A stretch of DNA of 64,000 nucleotides. Source: Panopea generosa. Taxonomy: Eukaryota > Mollusca > Bivalvia > Adapedonta > Hiatellidae. Location: the NCBI GenBank assembly GCA_029582155.1, contig CM055898.1:28714745-28778744 (forward strand). The letters are read 5' to 3'. Within the stretch, counting starts at the first letter, position 1. Each line of letters opens with the position of its first letter. Below the pieces are notes generated by a model. It was not told the DNA's origin, did not search any database, and saw only the letters and a list, made by a program, of their open reading frames with translations. The translations under genes were made by a program, and so were the position numbers. This document shows, piece by piece, positions 1-11,953 of the stretch.

Positions 1-117
1 ATTAATGTAATCACAATTCATTCTTTGTGGAACTCTATCCCGTCTTATATAAAAAAGGCAAATTCTATTGATCAGTCCAAAGCTTTATATTTACAGTGGA
101 GTAAAAATGCTTAGCAA
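1..117 (+). pseudogene. Possible LINE reverse-transcriptase C-terminal tail (partial, cut by window edge)
   Basis: Frame 1 is open from the first base to a TAG at 115-117 and reads as a short segment with the pattern HSLWNSIPSYIKKANSI. This resembles the 'WNSLP..IR...S' segment that many CR1/Jockey-type LINE ORF2 proteins carry near their C-terminus; the intact LINE at 31.6-35.0 kb has the comparable REWNSLPHLIRESPSL. Only about 38 codons lie inside the window, so an ordinary host exon or chance cannot be excluded. A TTA microsatellite follows shortly after, as is common behind LINE 3' ends. Confidence 0.3.
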
Positions 118-179
118 TTCTAATAAATCGGGTAGCTCTCATCAAAATTGATATACATACACACACACATATATGTAAT

Positions 180-198
180 TTTATTATTATTATTATTA

Positions 199-245
<47 letters not shown>
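180..245. repeat. (TTA)n microsatellite
   Basis: About 22 nearly uninterrupted TTA units with one ATC interruption, preceded by a short (CA)n/TATA stretch at 153-176. Confidence 0.95.
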
Positions 246-464
246 GTTGCTGTTTCTCACCATTTGCATGCTTTATGGAAATTTCGTGTTGGCGTCATTT
301 GATTAATTGAGTTTTTATGTTGTGAAAGTTCCTTGCGTGTACACTAATGTCTTCTGAATAGGAAGGTGACCATAGGTAAAGTAAAATCACGACATTACAG
401 GACAATCAGAAATAACAGTGTTCGACAGCACCGGTTGACAATAAGTAATAGCGGTAAGAGATGT

Positions 465-1465
465 GTACTAGAACAATTTCTTGATTATCATAGCCAAGCA
501 CAATTTCTGGGCACTCATAGCCAAGTATAATTACCGGGTTATCATTGCAGTACAACTACTTGGTTATTGACTTACTAGTACAGTTACTAAGTTGTCAATG
601 TACTAGAACAATTACTGGATCTTCAATGTGCTGAGTAGTCAATGTACGAAAACAATTGCTGAGTAGTCAATATACTAAAACAATGGCTGGGTTGTCAATG
701 TACTAAAACAATTGCTGAGTAGTCAATGTTCTAAAACAATTGTGAGTAGTCAGTGTACTAAAACAAAGGCTGGGTTGTCAATGTACTAAAACAATTGCTG
801 AGTAGTCAATGTACTAAAATAATTGCTGGGTTGTCAATGTACGAAAACAATTGCTGGATTGTCAGTGTACTAAAACAATTGCTGGGTTGTCAGTTTACGA
901 AAACAATTGCTGAGTTGTCAATGTACTAAAGCAATTGCTGGGTTGTCAATGTACTAAAACAATTGCTGGGTTGTCAATGTACTAAAACAATTGCTTTGTT
1001 GTCAATGTACTAAAACAATTGCTGGGTTGTCAATGTAAGAAAACAATGGCTGGGTTGTCAATGTACTAAAACAATTTTTGAGTTGTCAATGTACTAAAAC
1101 AATTGCTGGGTTGTCACTGTACTAAAACAACTGCTGAGTTGTCAATGTACTAAAACAATTGTTTGGTTGTCACTGTACTAAAACAATTGCTGAGCTGGCA
1201 CTGTACTAAAACAATTGCTTTGTTGTCAATGTACTAAAACAATTGCTGCGTTGTCAATGTACTAAAACAATGGCTGGGTTGTCAATGTACGAAAACAATG
1301 GCTGGGTTGTCAATGTACTAAAACAATTGCTGGGTTGTCAATGTACTAAAACAATTGCTGAGTTGTCAATGTACTAAAACAATTGCTAGGTTGTCAATGT
1401 ACTGGAATTATTGCTTTGTTGCCAATGCCTTAGTACTATTACTAAGTTGTTAATGTACGAAAACA
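465..1465 (+). repeat. 28-bp minisatellite, about 31 clear copies
   Basis: From about 590 the sequence is a tandem array of a 28-bp unit of the form CAATGTACTAAAAC followed by AATTGCTGGGTTGT. Variants replace GCTGGG by GCTGAG, GGCTGGG or GCTTTG, and ACTAAAA by ACGAAAA. Degenerate units of varying length begin at about 465, and the array decays again after 1405. Copies in the middle are more alike than those at the edges, as expected when unequal exchange homogenises an array. No coding potential spans it. The stretch from 1466 to 2834 holds nothing recognised except the TC microsatellite. Confidence 0.93.
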
Positions 1466-2469
1466 ATTACGTTATGGCGTGGGAAAACAAAAACCAATGG
1501 CGGCCATGATTATAAATATCGCACAAACGGATTTTATCTGAAATTCTAATCCATCTGTCCATACAAATGACCAGGTATCATTTTGTCATTTTTATCAATA
1601 AAAACATCAATCTGATTAGCGATTAATTAAGTCGTCTGTTTTTTATATTTAGAGTGATTTAAATCTTATCTCCATGTCACGTGTATCGAACACAAATAAC
1701 TACCACATTGTCAAAATTGTGTGTTCAGTCGAGCGAATGATATTGTTAAATGTAAGCAATAACATGCCCACGGCAACAAAGACATGTTTCTTTGATTTCG
1801 TTTCTTCCAATTATGTTTTAATGCGTGTGACACCTGTGGCCAATTGCGAATCAAACGAATAAGCTTAAACATCCAACTTAAAACGAATATTGTATTAGTT
1901 AATTAGGAAAAAATATGAATAATTTCCAAAATCAAGTCTTACATGTATGTTCTCAATTTGAATTGATATTTTAACGCCGTCACATACATGCAACAAGACA
2001 AGATAACAGTCGGAAGATGCGATGAGCTCCCACCATCTTGTTCATTAACTAAAACATTTATAAGATTATGTTGTCTGGACGTTATACATAACAATGAATT
2101 GATTAGCATTGAAATACCTAGACAGTATTACGTGGGATATGTGACTTTAGTGTTCTCTGTACGACACGTGTGAAAAGACTACTGGCAATGACTTAATTCT
2201 GCAGGGCACGATTGAAAATACTACTGGAATTAAGTCACTGCTGGTGATCGTTATCTGGGTGATTTGATTTCCAATAGGTACAACTAATGTAGTAGTCTGG
2301 TATACAGGCAGAACTCCTGGTACATAGGCAGTTCAAGCACAATTTTCTATTTTTCTTTTTTTATTTCCCCCTACCCTTTTTCTTTCATGTTTGTCAATCT
2401 GCTTGCCTGCATGCCTGTCAGCCCATCAGCGCGCGTGTGTGCAGGTGTTTGTGTGTATTTTTATTGCTC

Positions 2470-2510
<41 letters not shown>
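2470..2510. repeat. (TC)n microsatellite
   Basis: About 20 uninterrupted TC units. The serine/leucine-rich reading frames across it are artefacts of the repeat. Confidence 0.95.
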
Positions 2511-2513
<3 letters not shown>

Positions 2514-2834
2514 CGTTTGTTCTTTCCCATCTATTTCCCTGACATTTCTTTTTCTTCACATATTGCATTCTCTGTTTAAAACCCCTGCTATCACTCTCCA
2601 TTCGCCCCTTATCTCCTCTGCTATGTCGAACATCCGTTATCATGTAGCAAGTATTATGGTCCAGCGATGACCCAGCGTGTCACACACGGTGGAGTTCTAC
2701 ATAGAATTTAAACTGAAAAAAAGGGCAGGTCAATCTGTCATTTTGTATTCACGAACACGCACCCTTCTGATGGTTTCACACAGTTAAACGAGAAATGCCC
2801 CGTGTAATCATGCCATTGCATCTTAGCATCGTAA

Positions 2835-3496
2835 GTGTCAGACCTATATGACGCCTATATGACGCCACAGTCAACATTTGGACGTAATTTTTGTGTCTCT
2901 AAAGCTACTAAGTCATGTAATAATTGGTGTTTAAGAATTAAATCATTTCTACAAGTCAACAGTTTAAATATGTTTATTAATGTTAGTTGTATAAATAAAC
3001 TGTGTATGGTGCACAATGTGAGTTCTACAGTACACGCAGCGTATATAAATGATTGGAATGGGAACTTATCAAGAGCTACTGGCTTTAATGGTACGTGTGG
3101 TAATAAGTATAAGCTGTTAAATATGAATTTGTTGTTGAGGAATATTGTAAAATTATTATGCCAAAATCACAAGGTCTGCTTTTGCTAAGTTTAGATGCGG
3201 AGTGGCACTTTGGAAAATTGAAACAGGCAGATATGAAGGTTTACCTCTAAAAAGTAGAAGATGTCCATTCTGTAGACTGTGTTGAAAATGAATTTCATGT
3301 GCTTTTTAACTGTCCTTTATATGTTAACATACGTAACGAATTATTTGCAGTAACTACTAACATAAATAGCCTATTTGATTCGTTATCATAAGATGAGAAG
3401 TTTGTTATGTTGTTGACCAGCCCGCGTTTTATAAGAAATTGTGCCAAAGCCTGCTTTTTAATATTGCAAAGACGATTATTGTTTTTATCAAAATAG
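2835..3496 (+). pseudogene. Degenerate 3' end of a LINE (non-LTR retrotransposon) ORF2
   Basis: Reading across at least two frames recovers a C-terminal domain common in molluscan LINE proteins. From about 3173 the frame gives RSAFAKFRCGVALWKIETGR, then YEGLPLKSRRCPFC. After a frameshift near 3276 it continues from 3281 as VENEFHVLFNCPLY, then a tail ending ...FIRNCAKACFLILQRR and a stop at 3494-3496. The CPFC...VENE.HVLF.CP pattern is a Cys/His zinc-binding-like motif (CxxC...H...C). One internal TAA lies near 3390 and upstream frames are also broken, so the copy is dead. The segment from 2835 to 3172 probably belongs to the same protein but is more diverged. The lineage differs from the intact LINE at 31.6 kb, whose tail uses a CxC...H...C pattern. 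Confidence 0.75.
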
Positions 3497-4934
3497 ATTT
3501 TGAATTAACAAATTTTGTTATGATTATTTTACTTATAAATAATGTAAATGGACAGTTCATTGTATATTTTGCTTATTTTTATTCAAATTTGAGCGGTCGT
3601 TGTTAATCAGGTCATGACAAATCTGATTTGTGGTGATAAATGATTTTTTAAAATATTTCATAATGCGTTTATAATTACACCATGGTGCTGTTTTTTCATA
3701 CTTTGTTTCTTATTTAAATCAATATTTTAATACTCTTTTAGACTGTGGTATATAACCAACTTGGTGATATAACAGAGTTAAGATTCAAAGCGACTGCCCA
3801 ATTCTTACTGAGTTTGTAAATATTGTTTTACTCTGTAACAGTGATCTTGACAATGTGATATAATTGATGTTATAGGCTCTTACAATTCTTATAGAATGAC
3901 ATAGTATATGAGTTAATGTTATGTTAAACTGTAAATGTTATATGTTTATACTATGATGAGACTTTGATAAAATATATATAATATACAATAACTGGAAGTA
4001 AACATGCACAAGCAACGCATGTAACACGTAACTATTTATTTTTTAATCATGACGGTTGTGTCACATCTAAACCAGTCACACACGCGATCGCACGCCCAAT
4101 CAGAGTAGGGTTACTCACATATATAATTAGTGGCCAATTTTCATTTACCAAGATAAAACGGATTTCCATGCTATTATAACCTATAATTTTGGCAACACCT
4201 ATTCCAAGAAGAAAAAGAAAAAAAGTACATTGGCCCACGCATCGATTTAAAGTATTTAGATATTTTTGAAGTAGTGTAAAAATAACAAGACTATGGTGTA
4301 AGTGTGGTGGGAAAGTCTTTTCCTGATACGATTAATATTAAACCTGCATGTTTTCTATTCATAAATAATTCACAAAAAAAACATAGTTCAAAGCTGTAGT
4401 GCTCATCGCCAAACAGTGATTGATTGAAGCTCCTGTCATCGTTTAAATAACATTTTCCACTTTACTGTGAGATATCAATAGAACTTTTTTTTGAAGACGA
4501 TATTTTAGATACTCAAGTGTTGCTTTTTTTTCTTCCATCTAAACTTCAAATTGTCATGAACCGTTAATAAGTAATACTATCAAACGTATAGATCTCATAG
4601 CCGGTGTTTATTTATTACGTTTACTTCGACAAAGCACACACATCATGTGTATCAAGATGGTTACTTCGTTTACCATTGCCGATTGACGGTCAATTACAAG
4701 TCTATTTTATCTTCAACTATCTCTGATCTTCGCTTCAAATTGATTTAAATGTCTCTATTTTTAAATAATCTCTTTTGAGCTTTATCTCTTGGATCTAAAA
4801 AAAAATACTAAGGTTAACATTTTGAAACCCCTCTTTAGCATAAGCGTTGAGTTCCGCACATAACGGCCCTGTTGCAAAAAAATCAATACCACCCTGTAGC
4901 ATGCCGTTTTTACAATTTTAAACAAATTTGATGA
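3497..4934. other. Non-coding stretch, nothing recognised
   Basis: AT-rich sequence directly after the LINE remnant. Short open frames of 60-70 codons are present but have no recognisable domain or coding-like composition. Confidence 0.6.
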
Positions 4935-5339
4935 ATCTTTGAATACTTTAACTACCAGGCGAAAAACCACTTTCTCTTTCTTTTTCATTTACAAAACCAA
5001 GCGTTACATCTATTTAGTTCGGACACTGGATTAGGCGGTCCTTTTATATTCCAACTGTTAACTGATAAAATTGTTGATGCGCTTAATAGAAACCCGGGCA
5101 CCGCAGTCGGTGTTCTTACCGGGGAGTTGACGGAGAGAGATAACGGACTATTTAGTTTGTTATTAATTTTACTATTTAAACAAGACCTTGTTTACGGATT
5201 AATATCATATGGACTTGCAATCTTCAGCTCTACCGACGATATCAGATTGTGGTTTAAGTCTGGTCCGTCAGTCTTACGAAAATATTTGTATAACAGTAAA
5301 GTGCCAACTATTAAGCAGAGTTTTGTTGACAGAGTATAA
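4935..5339 (+). other. Unexplained open reading stretch, possible terminal exon or decayed ORF
   Basis: One frame is open for 134 codons, from just after a TGA at 4932-4934 to a TAA at 5337-5339, in otherwise stop-rich DNA. Its second half has a protein-like composition, with segments such as GGPFIFQLLTDKIVDAL, GVLTGELTERDNGLF and DDIRLWFKSGPSVLRKY. There is no ATG near the beginning. A pyrimidine-rich run (about 4968-4990) followed by ATCTATTTAG ending near 5021 could act as a 3' splice site, which would give a last exon of about 105 codons ending at the stop. I recognise no family. It could equally be a mobile-element remnant or chance. Confidence 0.2.
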
Positions 5340-5510
5340 AAAGCTGTTTAAGGCCTGACGATGGTGCCGTTCTTAACTCTGTGATTTTATGGCCGTTGGT
5401 AGGAAAAGAAGCCGCAGTTGCTGTATGTTAATACTTCACAGTTGAAGTTGTCTAAATTGTGTGTCATATATTTTGTAATAGATGATTATAAGTATGCCAA
5501 GACTCTCCAT

Positions 5511-5529
5511 CCCCCCCCCCCGCTCCCCC

Positions 5530-5578
<49 letters not shown>

Positions 5579-5749
5579 CCTCCCCTCCCTCTTTTTCCCT
5601 CTCCCTCTCCCTCTCCCCCTCCCTCCCCTCTGCATCTTCCCTTCTCCCACTTCCCTCTCCACCCCCCTCTCTCTCTTCATCTCTATCTCCCTCTCTCTCT
5701 CTCCCTCCCCTCTCTCTCCGCCTCTCTCTCTCCCTCATCTCCCTCTCTA

Positions 5750-5808
<59 letters not shown>

Positions 5809-5817
5809 TCCCTCTCC

Positions 5818-5857
<40 letters not shown>

Positions 5858-6092
5858 TCCCTCTTTCCCTCTCTCCCTCCCTCATCTCCCTCTCCCTCTC
5901 CCCAATCTCCCTCTCCCTTCTCTCTCGTCAGTCTGTCTCTTTCTCTCTCGTTCTCTTTCTCTCTCGTTCTCTCTCTATCTCCTCTCTCTCTTTCTCTCTC
6001 AGGCTCATCAGTCCATCTCTCGCTACAATCCCCATCTCTATCGTCAGTCCGTATCTCTCTTTCCCTCTCTCCATCCTCTCCACTCTCTTTCA

Positions 6093-6140
<48 letters not shown>
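5511..6140. repeat. Long polypyrimidine (CT/C-rich) tract
   Basis: About 630 bp of almost pure C and T on the plus strand, mixing (CT)n runs, C runs and CCTCTCC-type units, with scattered CATCTC interruptions. All reading frames across it are low-complexity (Ser/Leu/Pro on plus, Glu/Arg on minus) and are not taken as genes. Polypurine-polypyrimidine tracts of this length can adopt triplex (H-DNA) structures; that is known of such tracts in general and not shown here. Confidence 0.95.
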
Positions 6141-6142
<2 letters not shown>

Positions 6143-7472
6143 GCCATATATCTCCTCTTTTCTTATTAATTCAAGTATCGAAACACGTCGAGCTTTTTGT
6201 CATTACAAAACGTGCTAAGACGACTGCAGTATTTAGCATGAATTTCAAATCTCCTGGATTAAGGATAATTTACTAGCTTTCCAAATAAAGAATAATTTAC
6301 AACAGACGCATGACGAAGATATTTTTTTCTGCGTCTATTGATTGCATTTCGTTTCTTTTGTACTGTACGCTTTAAAGCATGTGGTATGTTTAACTAGCCA
6401 ACACATATCTAACAAAATAATGAAAAGTAAATAAAACTGACATTTGTAGCAAACAATTGATCAAGATAGAAATAATACCCTCGAGCAGCCCAATCATTTG
6501 ATGTTATCTCTTTTATAATAAGTAATAACCGGGGTATCTGCGACGTACATAGCATAGGTGATCACCAGGAAGAGGGGATGAATTTAGTGATCTCAGTGTG
6601 TGTGGATAAACTGGTTAATGTATGAACGAATGAATTGAGGGTTTGTGATTTTTAAAAAAATAGTTTAACGCTGTAATGCTATGAAATACATATACAGTAA
6701 CATAAAAATGTATACTTGACAAATATATATTGATCACGAGGCTATAATTTAACTTATTCTTGCTCCTAAGATAATACATTTTACCCTATGCTACATGTCT
6801 TCAGAACTAATGGGGGATGGGGGGGGGGGGGGGGGCAAATTACTTCTCTTTAGCAAATCGTATATAATTATAACATTACAAGTACAATATCTCTCCCTTA
6901 GTTATTTATTAAATGAGGCCCTAGAAAGAGGTTTGGCTTTTCCGTTGAATACGATTAATCCAAATAAAATATATGAACGAATGAATTGAGGTTTTACGGC
7001 ATACCAACACAAAAAATGACTTCGGCAGGAAGAAAACTATTTTTGTAACATACATTTTATATATTTAATATACTTTAAGAATTAAACAATCAAATAACAC
7101 ACTACTTGTACCAGATACCATCGTTTTTGAAGATATTTATACTAAACATGTGACAGAACTTGAAAAGAATGCTTAAATATGAAAACAGATAGAAGAATTA
7201 GTATTTGTAATCTCTAAGTGTGAGGGACAAAATAATCACCCCAGAAACGGAATCAAATTAGTCAATATCTGTTTTATTGTACATAAGAATAATACTATTA
7301 TATTAAATAATAATTAGTACATTGTCACGTAATACGGAGATTAGTTTAAACATGTTTTATTCACAAATTGTATACGATTATTGGTAAATACAAGGAATTA
7401 TATAGAGATATATATAAGTCTTTGGGACATAACATATTAATTAACACATGAGTATTCAATTATGAAAGTTAA
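6141..7472. other. Non-coding stretch with a poly-G run and a short direct repeat
   Basis: No gene recognised. A G run occupies about 6812-6835 (with an AT interruption near 6817). The phrase TATGAACGAATGAATTGAGG occurs twice, near 6620 and near 6973, about 350 bp apart, which suggests a short local duplication. Confidence 0.6.
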
Positions 7473-7996
7473 AGGGAATATATTATCATGAAAAAATGCA
7501 ATAAATATCTTTAAAAATATAATCATTTTTGAAACAAATTAACAGCATCTCATTATCATAAATAGATAAAATCAGAATGGTTTGGTATATAAAATCTACC
7601 AAAACATGACAAAATCGATGTTTTAATCGGAGTGGTAAACTTGAAACGAAATCCCCGTTCTAAAAATAGACCGCACTTAAATACTGTTTTCAACCTTCAT
7701 ATCGTTATTCGGACTCGTTCTAAGATGAAACAAATTTCACAACGTGAAAATCTGTATGTCGGATCAAATTAAAATCAAAATGCAATCCCGTGACCCATTG
7801 AACACGTCACAAAAGACGTTGCCATTTTAAGTGGGAAATTTATTTTATTCTAACATAGGCGCGTATCCTAAGTTAGGAAACCCCTTTTCAGCGTGATATT
7901 TTGGCACGTTTGAAAAGATATCATTTTGCATGATAAATTGAGAAAAAAGTATTTTTTGTCAATTTTAAATTTTTGAAAAATCCTGATATATTCCCT
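7473..7996. mobile_element. TIR element (MITE family 1), complete copy A, 524 bp
   Basis: The left end AGGGAATATAT and the right end ATATATTCCCT form an 11-bp perfect terminal inverted repeat, flanked by TAA on both sides (7470-7472 and 7997-7999). The interior aligns along its length with the element at 60045-60577; shared landmarks are GAATGGTTTGGT, TCGGAGTGGTAAA, AAATCCCC(G/A)TTCTAAAAATAGA, ACGTCACA and CCTGATATA. The interior has no transposase ORF, so this is non-autonomous. The target duplication reads TAA here and TTAA at the other copy, so a PIF/Harbinger-like or piggyBac-like origin remains open. Confidence 0.82.
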
Positions 7997-7999
7997 TAA

Positions 8000-9116
8000 T
8001 AGCTTTAGTGAAGCTGTCCCCCAAAAATGCATTGATTAGGTATGTGACCGTCTGTAATATAATAATTATATATATATAGATGGGAGAGATAATAAATAGA
8101 TTATTATAAATTAATTAATACACCTAACACCCAAACAATACTGAATTCTTTAAAATTATTTTAATTTATATATTTTATATAATTATATAAGTGTATATTA
8201 ACTAATGTGAATAGAAGAATTTGAATAGGTTATTACAATACATACTATGTGTATGTAATATGTTTCAATATCATTTGTTATACCATTTTTTATTACAGAG
8301 ATTCGTAATTGCGTAACAGTAAAACTACTTTATGCTTGTCTGCACTTGTTTATTACAATAAAAATAAATGAACGAAATAATATTATGTGTCTATCCATGT
8401 CCTATACATCGTCAATCAATGCTTTGTTTCTGAAGAAATAACCAAAGTATGTTCTTCTTCGGCACATCTGACGGCTTGTATAGTTTCATTGTGTGCCCCT
8501 TACGCGGTGACTCGATTCTATTATTTCTTCATACCTGGGCATGATATTTTGAAAGATCAACTATGAGATATGGTTATATTGATACATTGTTTCAATATGT
8601 TCAGATCATTTATAGATGTCGTGAGATGTTCGGTTGTGATAGTGTATAATGAGTTGTCAGCTTATAAGGGGGAACACAGGGTGTCCATTTCGTCTCATGT
8701 TCTCAGAACATGTAATCTTTTGTCATTATTTTTATCGCCAATGGATGTCTTTGCTCAGTTGTTCATTTTCCATACCCTGGACTTACCAAAACACAGATTT
8801 ATTCGCTAGCACTTTCATCTATCTATCCATTTCAAAACGCTTATAAGTGTATTACTATGAACTGTTTCACCGCTCCCTGCTCAATAGCCTCAACCCCTCC
8901 AGGTGTTGCCATCGTAACGCGGAACCTATTTGTAATGTGTCAATATGGACTTTTGTCGGTCAGAACGTGATTACGTAATATCAATTACAATATTGTGACC
9001 ATTTAGTGAGTATCGGACTTTTGACAGTCTTTAATTATAATTACCCATTATATTTCTATTGCGAAAACAGAAAGATAGAGAGAAAGAGAAAAAGAAGTAC
9101 CTTAACAGAGACTGAG
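8000..9116. other. Non-coding stretch, nothing recognised
   Basis: AT-rich DNA. Two overlapping short open frames (8570-8846) lack domain features and are treated as chance. Confidence 0.55.
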
Positions 9117-9123
9117 ACAGAGC

Positions 9124-9193
<70 letters not shown>

Positions 9194-9371
9194 AATAGAG
9201 ATATTGGAGATAGAGAGAGAGAGAGATACGGACTCGGACTGGCAGAGAGAAAGAGGACTGAAGAGAGAGATAGAGAGAGAGAGAGAGGAGAGAAAGAAAG
9301 AAAGACCAATTAACGAGAGATACTGGAGAGATGGACTAACGAGAGAGAGAGAGAGAGAGGGGGGGGGGGGA
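9117..9371. repeat. (GA)n-rich purine tract ending in poly-G
   Basis: Nearly pure purine sequence with long GA runs (especially 9126-9190), interrupted by short ACTGG/GACT pieces, ending in a run of about 11 G at 9360-9370. It is the strand-reversed counterpart in composition of the CT tract at 5.5-6.1 kb. Confidence 0.93.
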
Positions 9372-11608
9372 CGTATTAATTACTGTAATTGGTTAGCAAA
9401 GAGCGAATGTATCAACTTATAACATGCACTCTACAATCAGATACATTTGTCACGATTACAATCGTCAGTATGCATGCAAAATATATGATGAATTGTTGTC
9501 AGAAACACTTAAAATAATACAGCTGTGTGTTTCCCCGATGTTATCAGTTCTTCCCACCCTGTGTAGGTAATCTTCTGACCTTAAAGGCAAAACAGTGCTC
9601 TTAATACGCACTTTGTTATTACGAGTTTATTATAAATTGTGACAATACCTCCAAATTCTTGTCAACACACAGTACGGGCTGGGTAGTTTTCTTCACAACT
9701 GAAATATTTCTTTTTAATGATAACGACGAGTGGGTTAAATTTTAAATATTATCAATGGAAGAATATATCATTTATTCGCTGTGTTTTATTGCGATAATCT
9801 GGTGGAGATATATTGGATGCCACTTTGGGTATGTTTTATGGTTTGCCGAATTATCTTATGAGTTGTTTAATTTCTATTCGTGTTGGTGTTGTTGTTGTTG
9901 TTTTAAAATAATATTTGGCTTTTTCCCATCTGGCAATATTTTGTGAATACTCAATTTTATGATGGCACTGTGGCTGCCTTTGTTATAATGTATTAGAAAC
10001 TTAACAGAAAAGATGTGAATTAAGAAGTTAATCATTTTTTTTGTGATAAAAACTATACTATTTGACATACCATTATGGTTTAAATTTGTTTAAAATGGCA
10101 ATTCTGGGCATTTGTTCGTAATTTTTGTTTTTTGTTTTAAGAATGATACTTTTTACAATTAATTCCACAAATTATATACTTAAATACATAGTTATGCTAC
10201 CAAACTTGAAAATACATACGTTATTCCGCATAAGCATAGTTCTAAATATACGCCTATATCATCAACAGATTTAAGCATATAATTTATTACCTTTTTACTT
10301 AAAACCCTAAAATAAAAGAAAGGCAATTCAGGTGAACTTTGACTGGTTCCAGAAAAACTGCATTTTTGACAAATGATATTGATTAAAGATTATTAAAATA
10401 ACCAGTCAGAATTAAGATAATTTTTTAAGGACAAGGTGCAATCACTGAAAAAATACAGCAGATCAAACATACTGTAATAGTTCTACTACTGTGTGTAAAT
10501 CACGTGAGTTCGTTGTTTTTCCACAAAACCGTATAAATGTATCTGTTATGGTTGATTTTTACATTTTCAATTGCTTATACTATTAGAATCATAAAGCAAC
10601 ATCGATAAAACTTCGATTAATCTGTCTGATGTCCTTGTTTAACAGCAGACAGCGCTTTAGATTTAATCGTTTCATATTTTTTTCACCGTTATAAAGATAA
10701 AAAACTGCTATGTAATATAAAAGCGTTTTTTTTTTTAAACAAAGTCAGCCTGTTTCAAAAACATAAACATGTCAATTTTCATTCATTGGCATCTACATAC
10801 AACGTGCCAAATACTTAAATTGCTTTGACACGTTAAGACACATTTATATTTAGCACAACTTATAACATGTTTTGCACAATTAACACTTTTGATAAATGAT
10901 GAGGATTTCACATAATGCATAATTACTTTATTACTTAATTATGAGGTATTGTTATACAGGATTGTAAAAATGACCGTTTGTAAAAGTGTGAACACATAAT
11001 AGTTAGCAGTTATTACACCGTTTAATGCAATGTGAAAGGAAGCAAATTGTCGGTAATCAAGGCTTTTCTGTATAGTAATCAGTTTAACTTGCACCGCTTA
11101 AAATATTGTCAGTTGTTCATATTAAGAATTACTCACTTATCTAACTAACCGGATTGGTTTAAAAGTTCAATACTATGCATGCTGCTCTCAGTATTACAAA
11201 AACGCGCTGGATGCATGTTTCTAACAAGTTGTTTTAGATGAGACATTAAGTGGTACTTAAGTTTATTATTATAATAAGGAGTTTATAGAAGTGCTGCACC
11301 AGAAATTAATAAATGTATGTAGCTATTTTACTTACTGCAAACAATAGTTTTATTGTTACATTTATACATTTTAGTCATTGATTCATTTTATGGCGACTTA
11401 ACGTACTCATCTGTTATAAAAATAATTTGTCAAGGTGTCTGTTTTAAAACTAAGTTTTATATTTCTTAAATTTCTTATACCGTTTGTGTTACATTCAAAT
11501 AACAGTTTTGTTTTTTTTTGGTTAAAAAACACCGAAAATTAAGAAACATTGTCCTACGCTTATTTAAAAATTAATGTTTTATTGCCAAGATCATCTTTCA
11601 GGGAATTG
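9372..11608. other. Non-coding stretch, nothing recognised
   Basis: AT-rich sequence with homopolymer T/A runs and no open frame longer than about 64 codons. No repeat family shared with the rest of the window was noticed. Confidence 0.55.
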
Positions 11609-11632
11609 TCTGTGTGTGCGTGTGCGTGCGTG

Positions 11633-11669
<37 letters not shown>

Positions 11670-11684
11670 GTGTGTGTGTGTGTG
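11609..11684. repeat. (TG)n / (TGCG)n microsatellite
   Basis: Alternating purine-pyrimidine tract made of TGTG, TGCG and GCGTG units. Such sequence is capable of Z-DNA formation in general. Confidence 0.95.
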
Positions 11685-11763
11685 AAAACCCATCTGTTAC
11701 TATTTTAAATAAAAAAAATTCTATAAACGTTTCTCTGTCAATATGATATACTCAAATGTGCAT

Positions 11764-11953
11764 CACGTAGTCAAGTTGTGGAGCATCGAATCCATGATCA
11801 GGGGGTTGTGAATTTGATCCTCCGCCACGGCTATTTGTACTTGTTCAAGACCGTTTATTCCGCATATACTTAATACAGGTTAAATACACTGGACGGCTTC
11901 GAGCTATAGGTTGCAATAACTTTTTCACAATCGACGTAAAATAAATTAATTTA
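11764..11953 (+). mobile_element. tRNA-derived SINE, family B, copy 1
   Basis: The head carries an A-box-like TAGTCAAGTTGTGG (from about 11768) and a degraded B-box (GAATTTGATCC, 11810-11820). The tail is shared with the copy at 60975-61165: CTTGTTCAAGAC, ATTCCGCATA, ACTTAATACAGGTTA and, at the 3' end, TTTCACAATCGACGTAAAAT. The two copies share both a tRNA-like 5' part and a conserved 3' part, which is the SINE layout. The copies are diverged, so this is an old family. Confidence 0.65.

Noticed and set aside
5418-6276. Two plus-strand frames of about 265 codons rich in Ser/Leu/Pro, and Glu/Arg-rich minus frames
   Set aside because: They are translations of the CT tract. No domain, and the non-repetitive ends are not coding-like.
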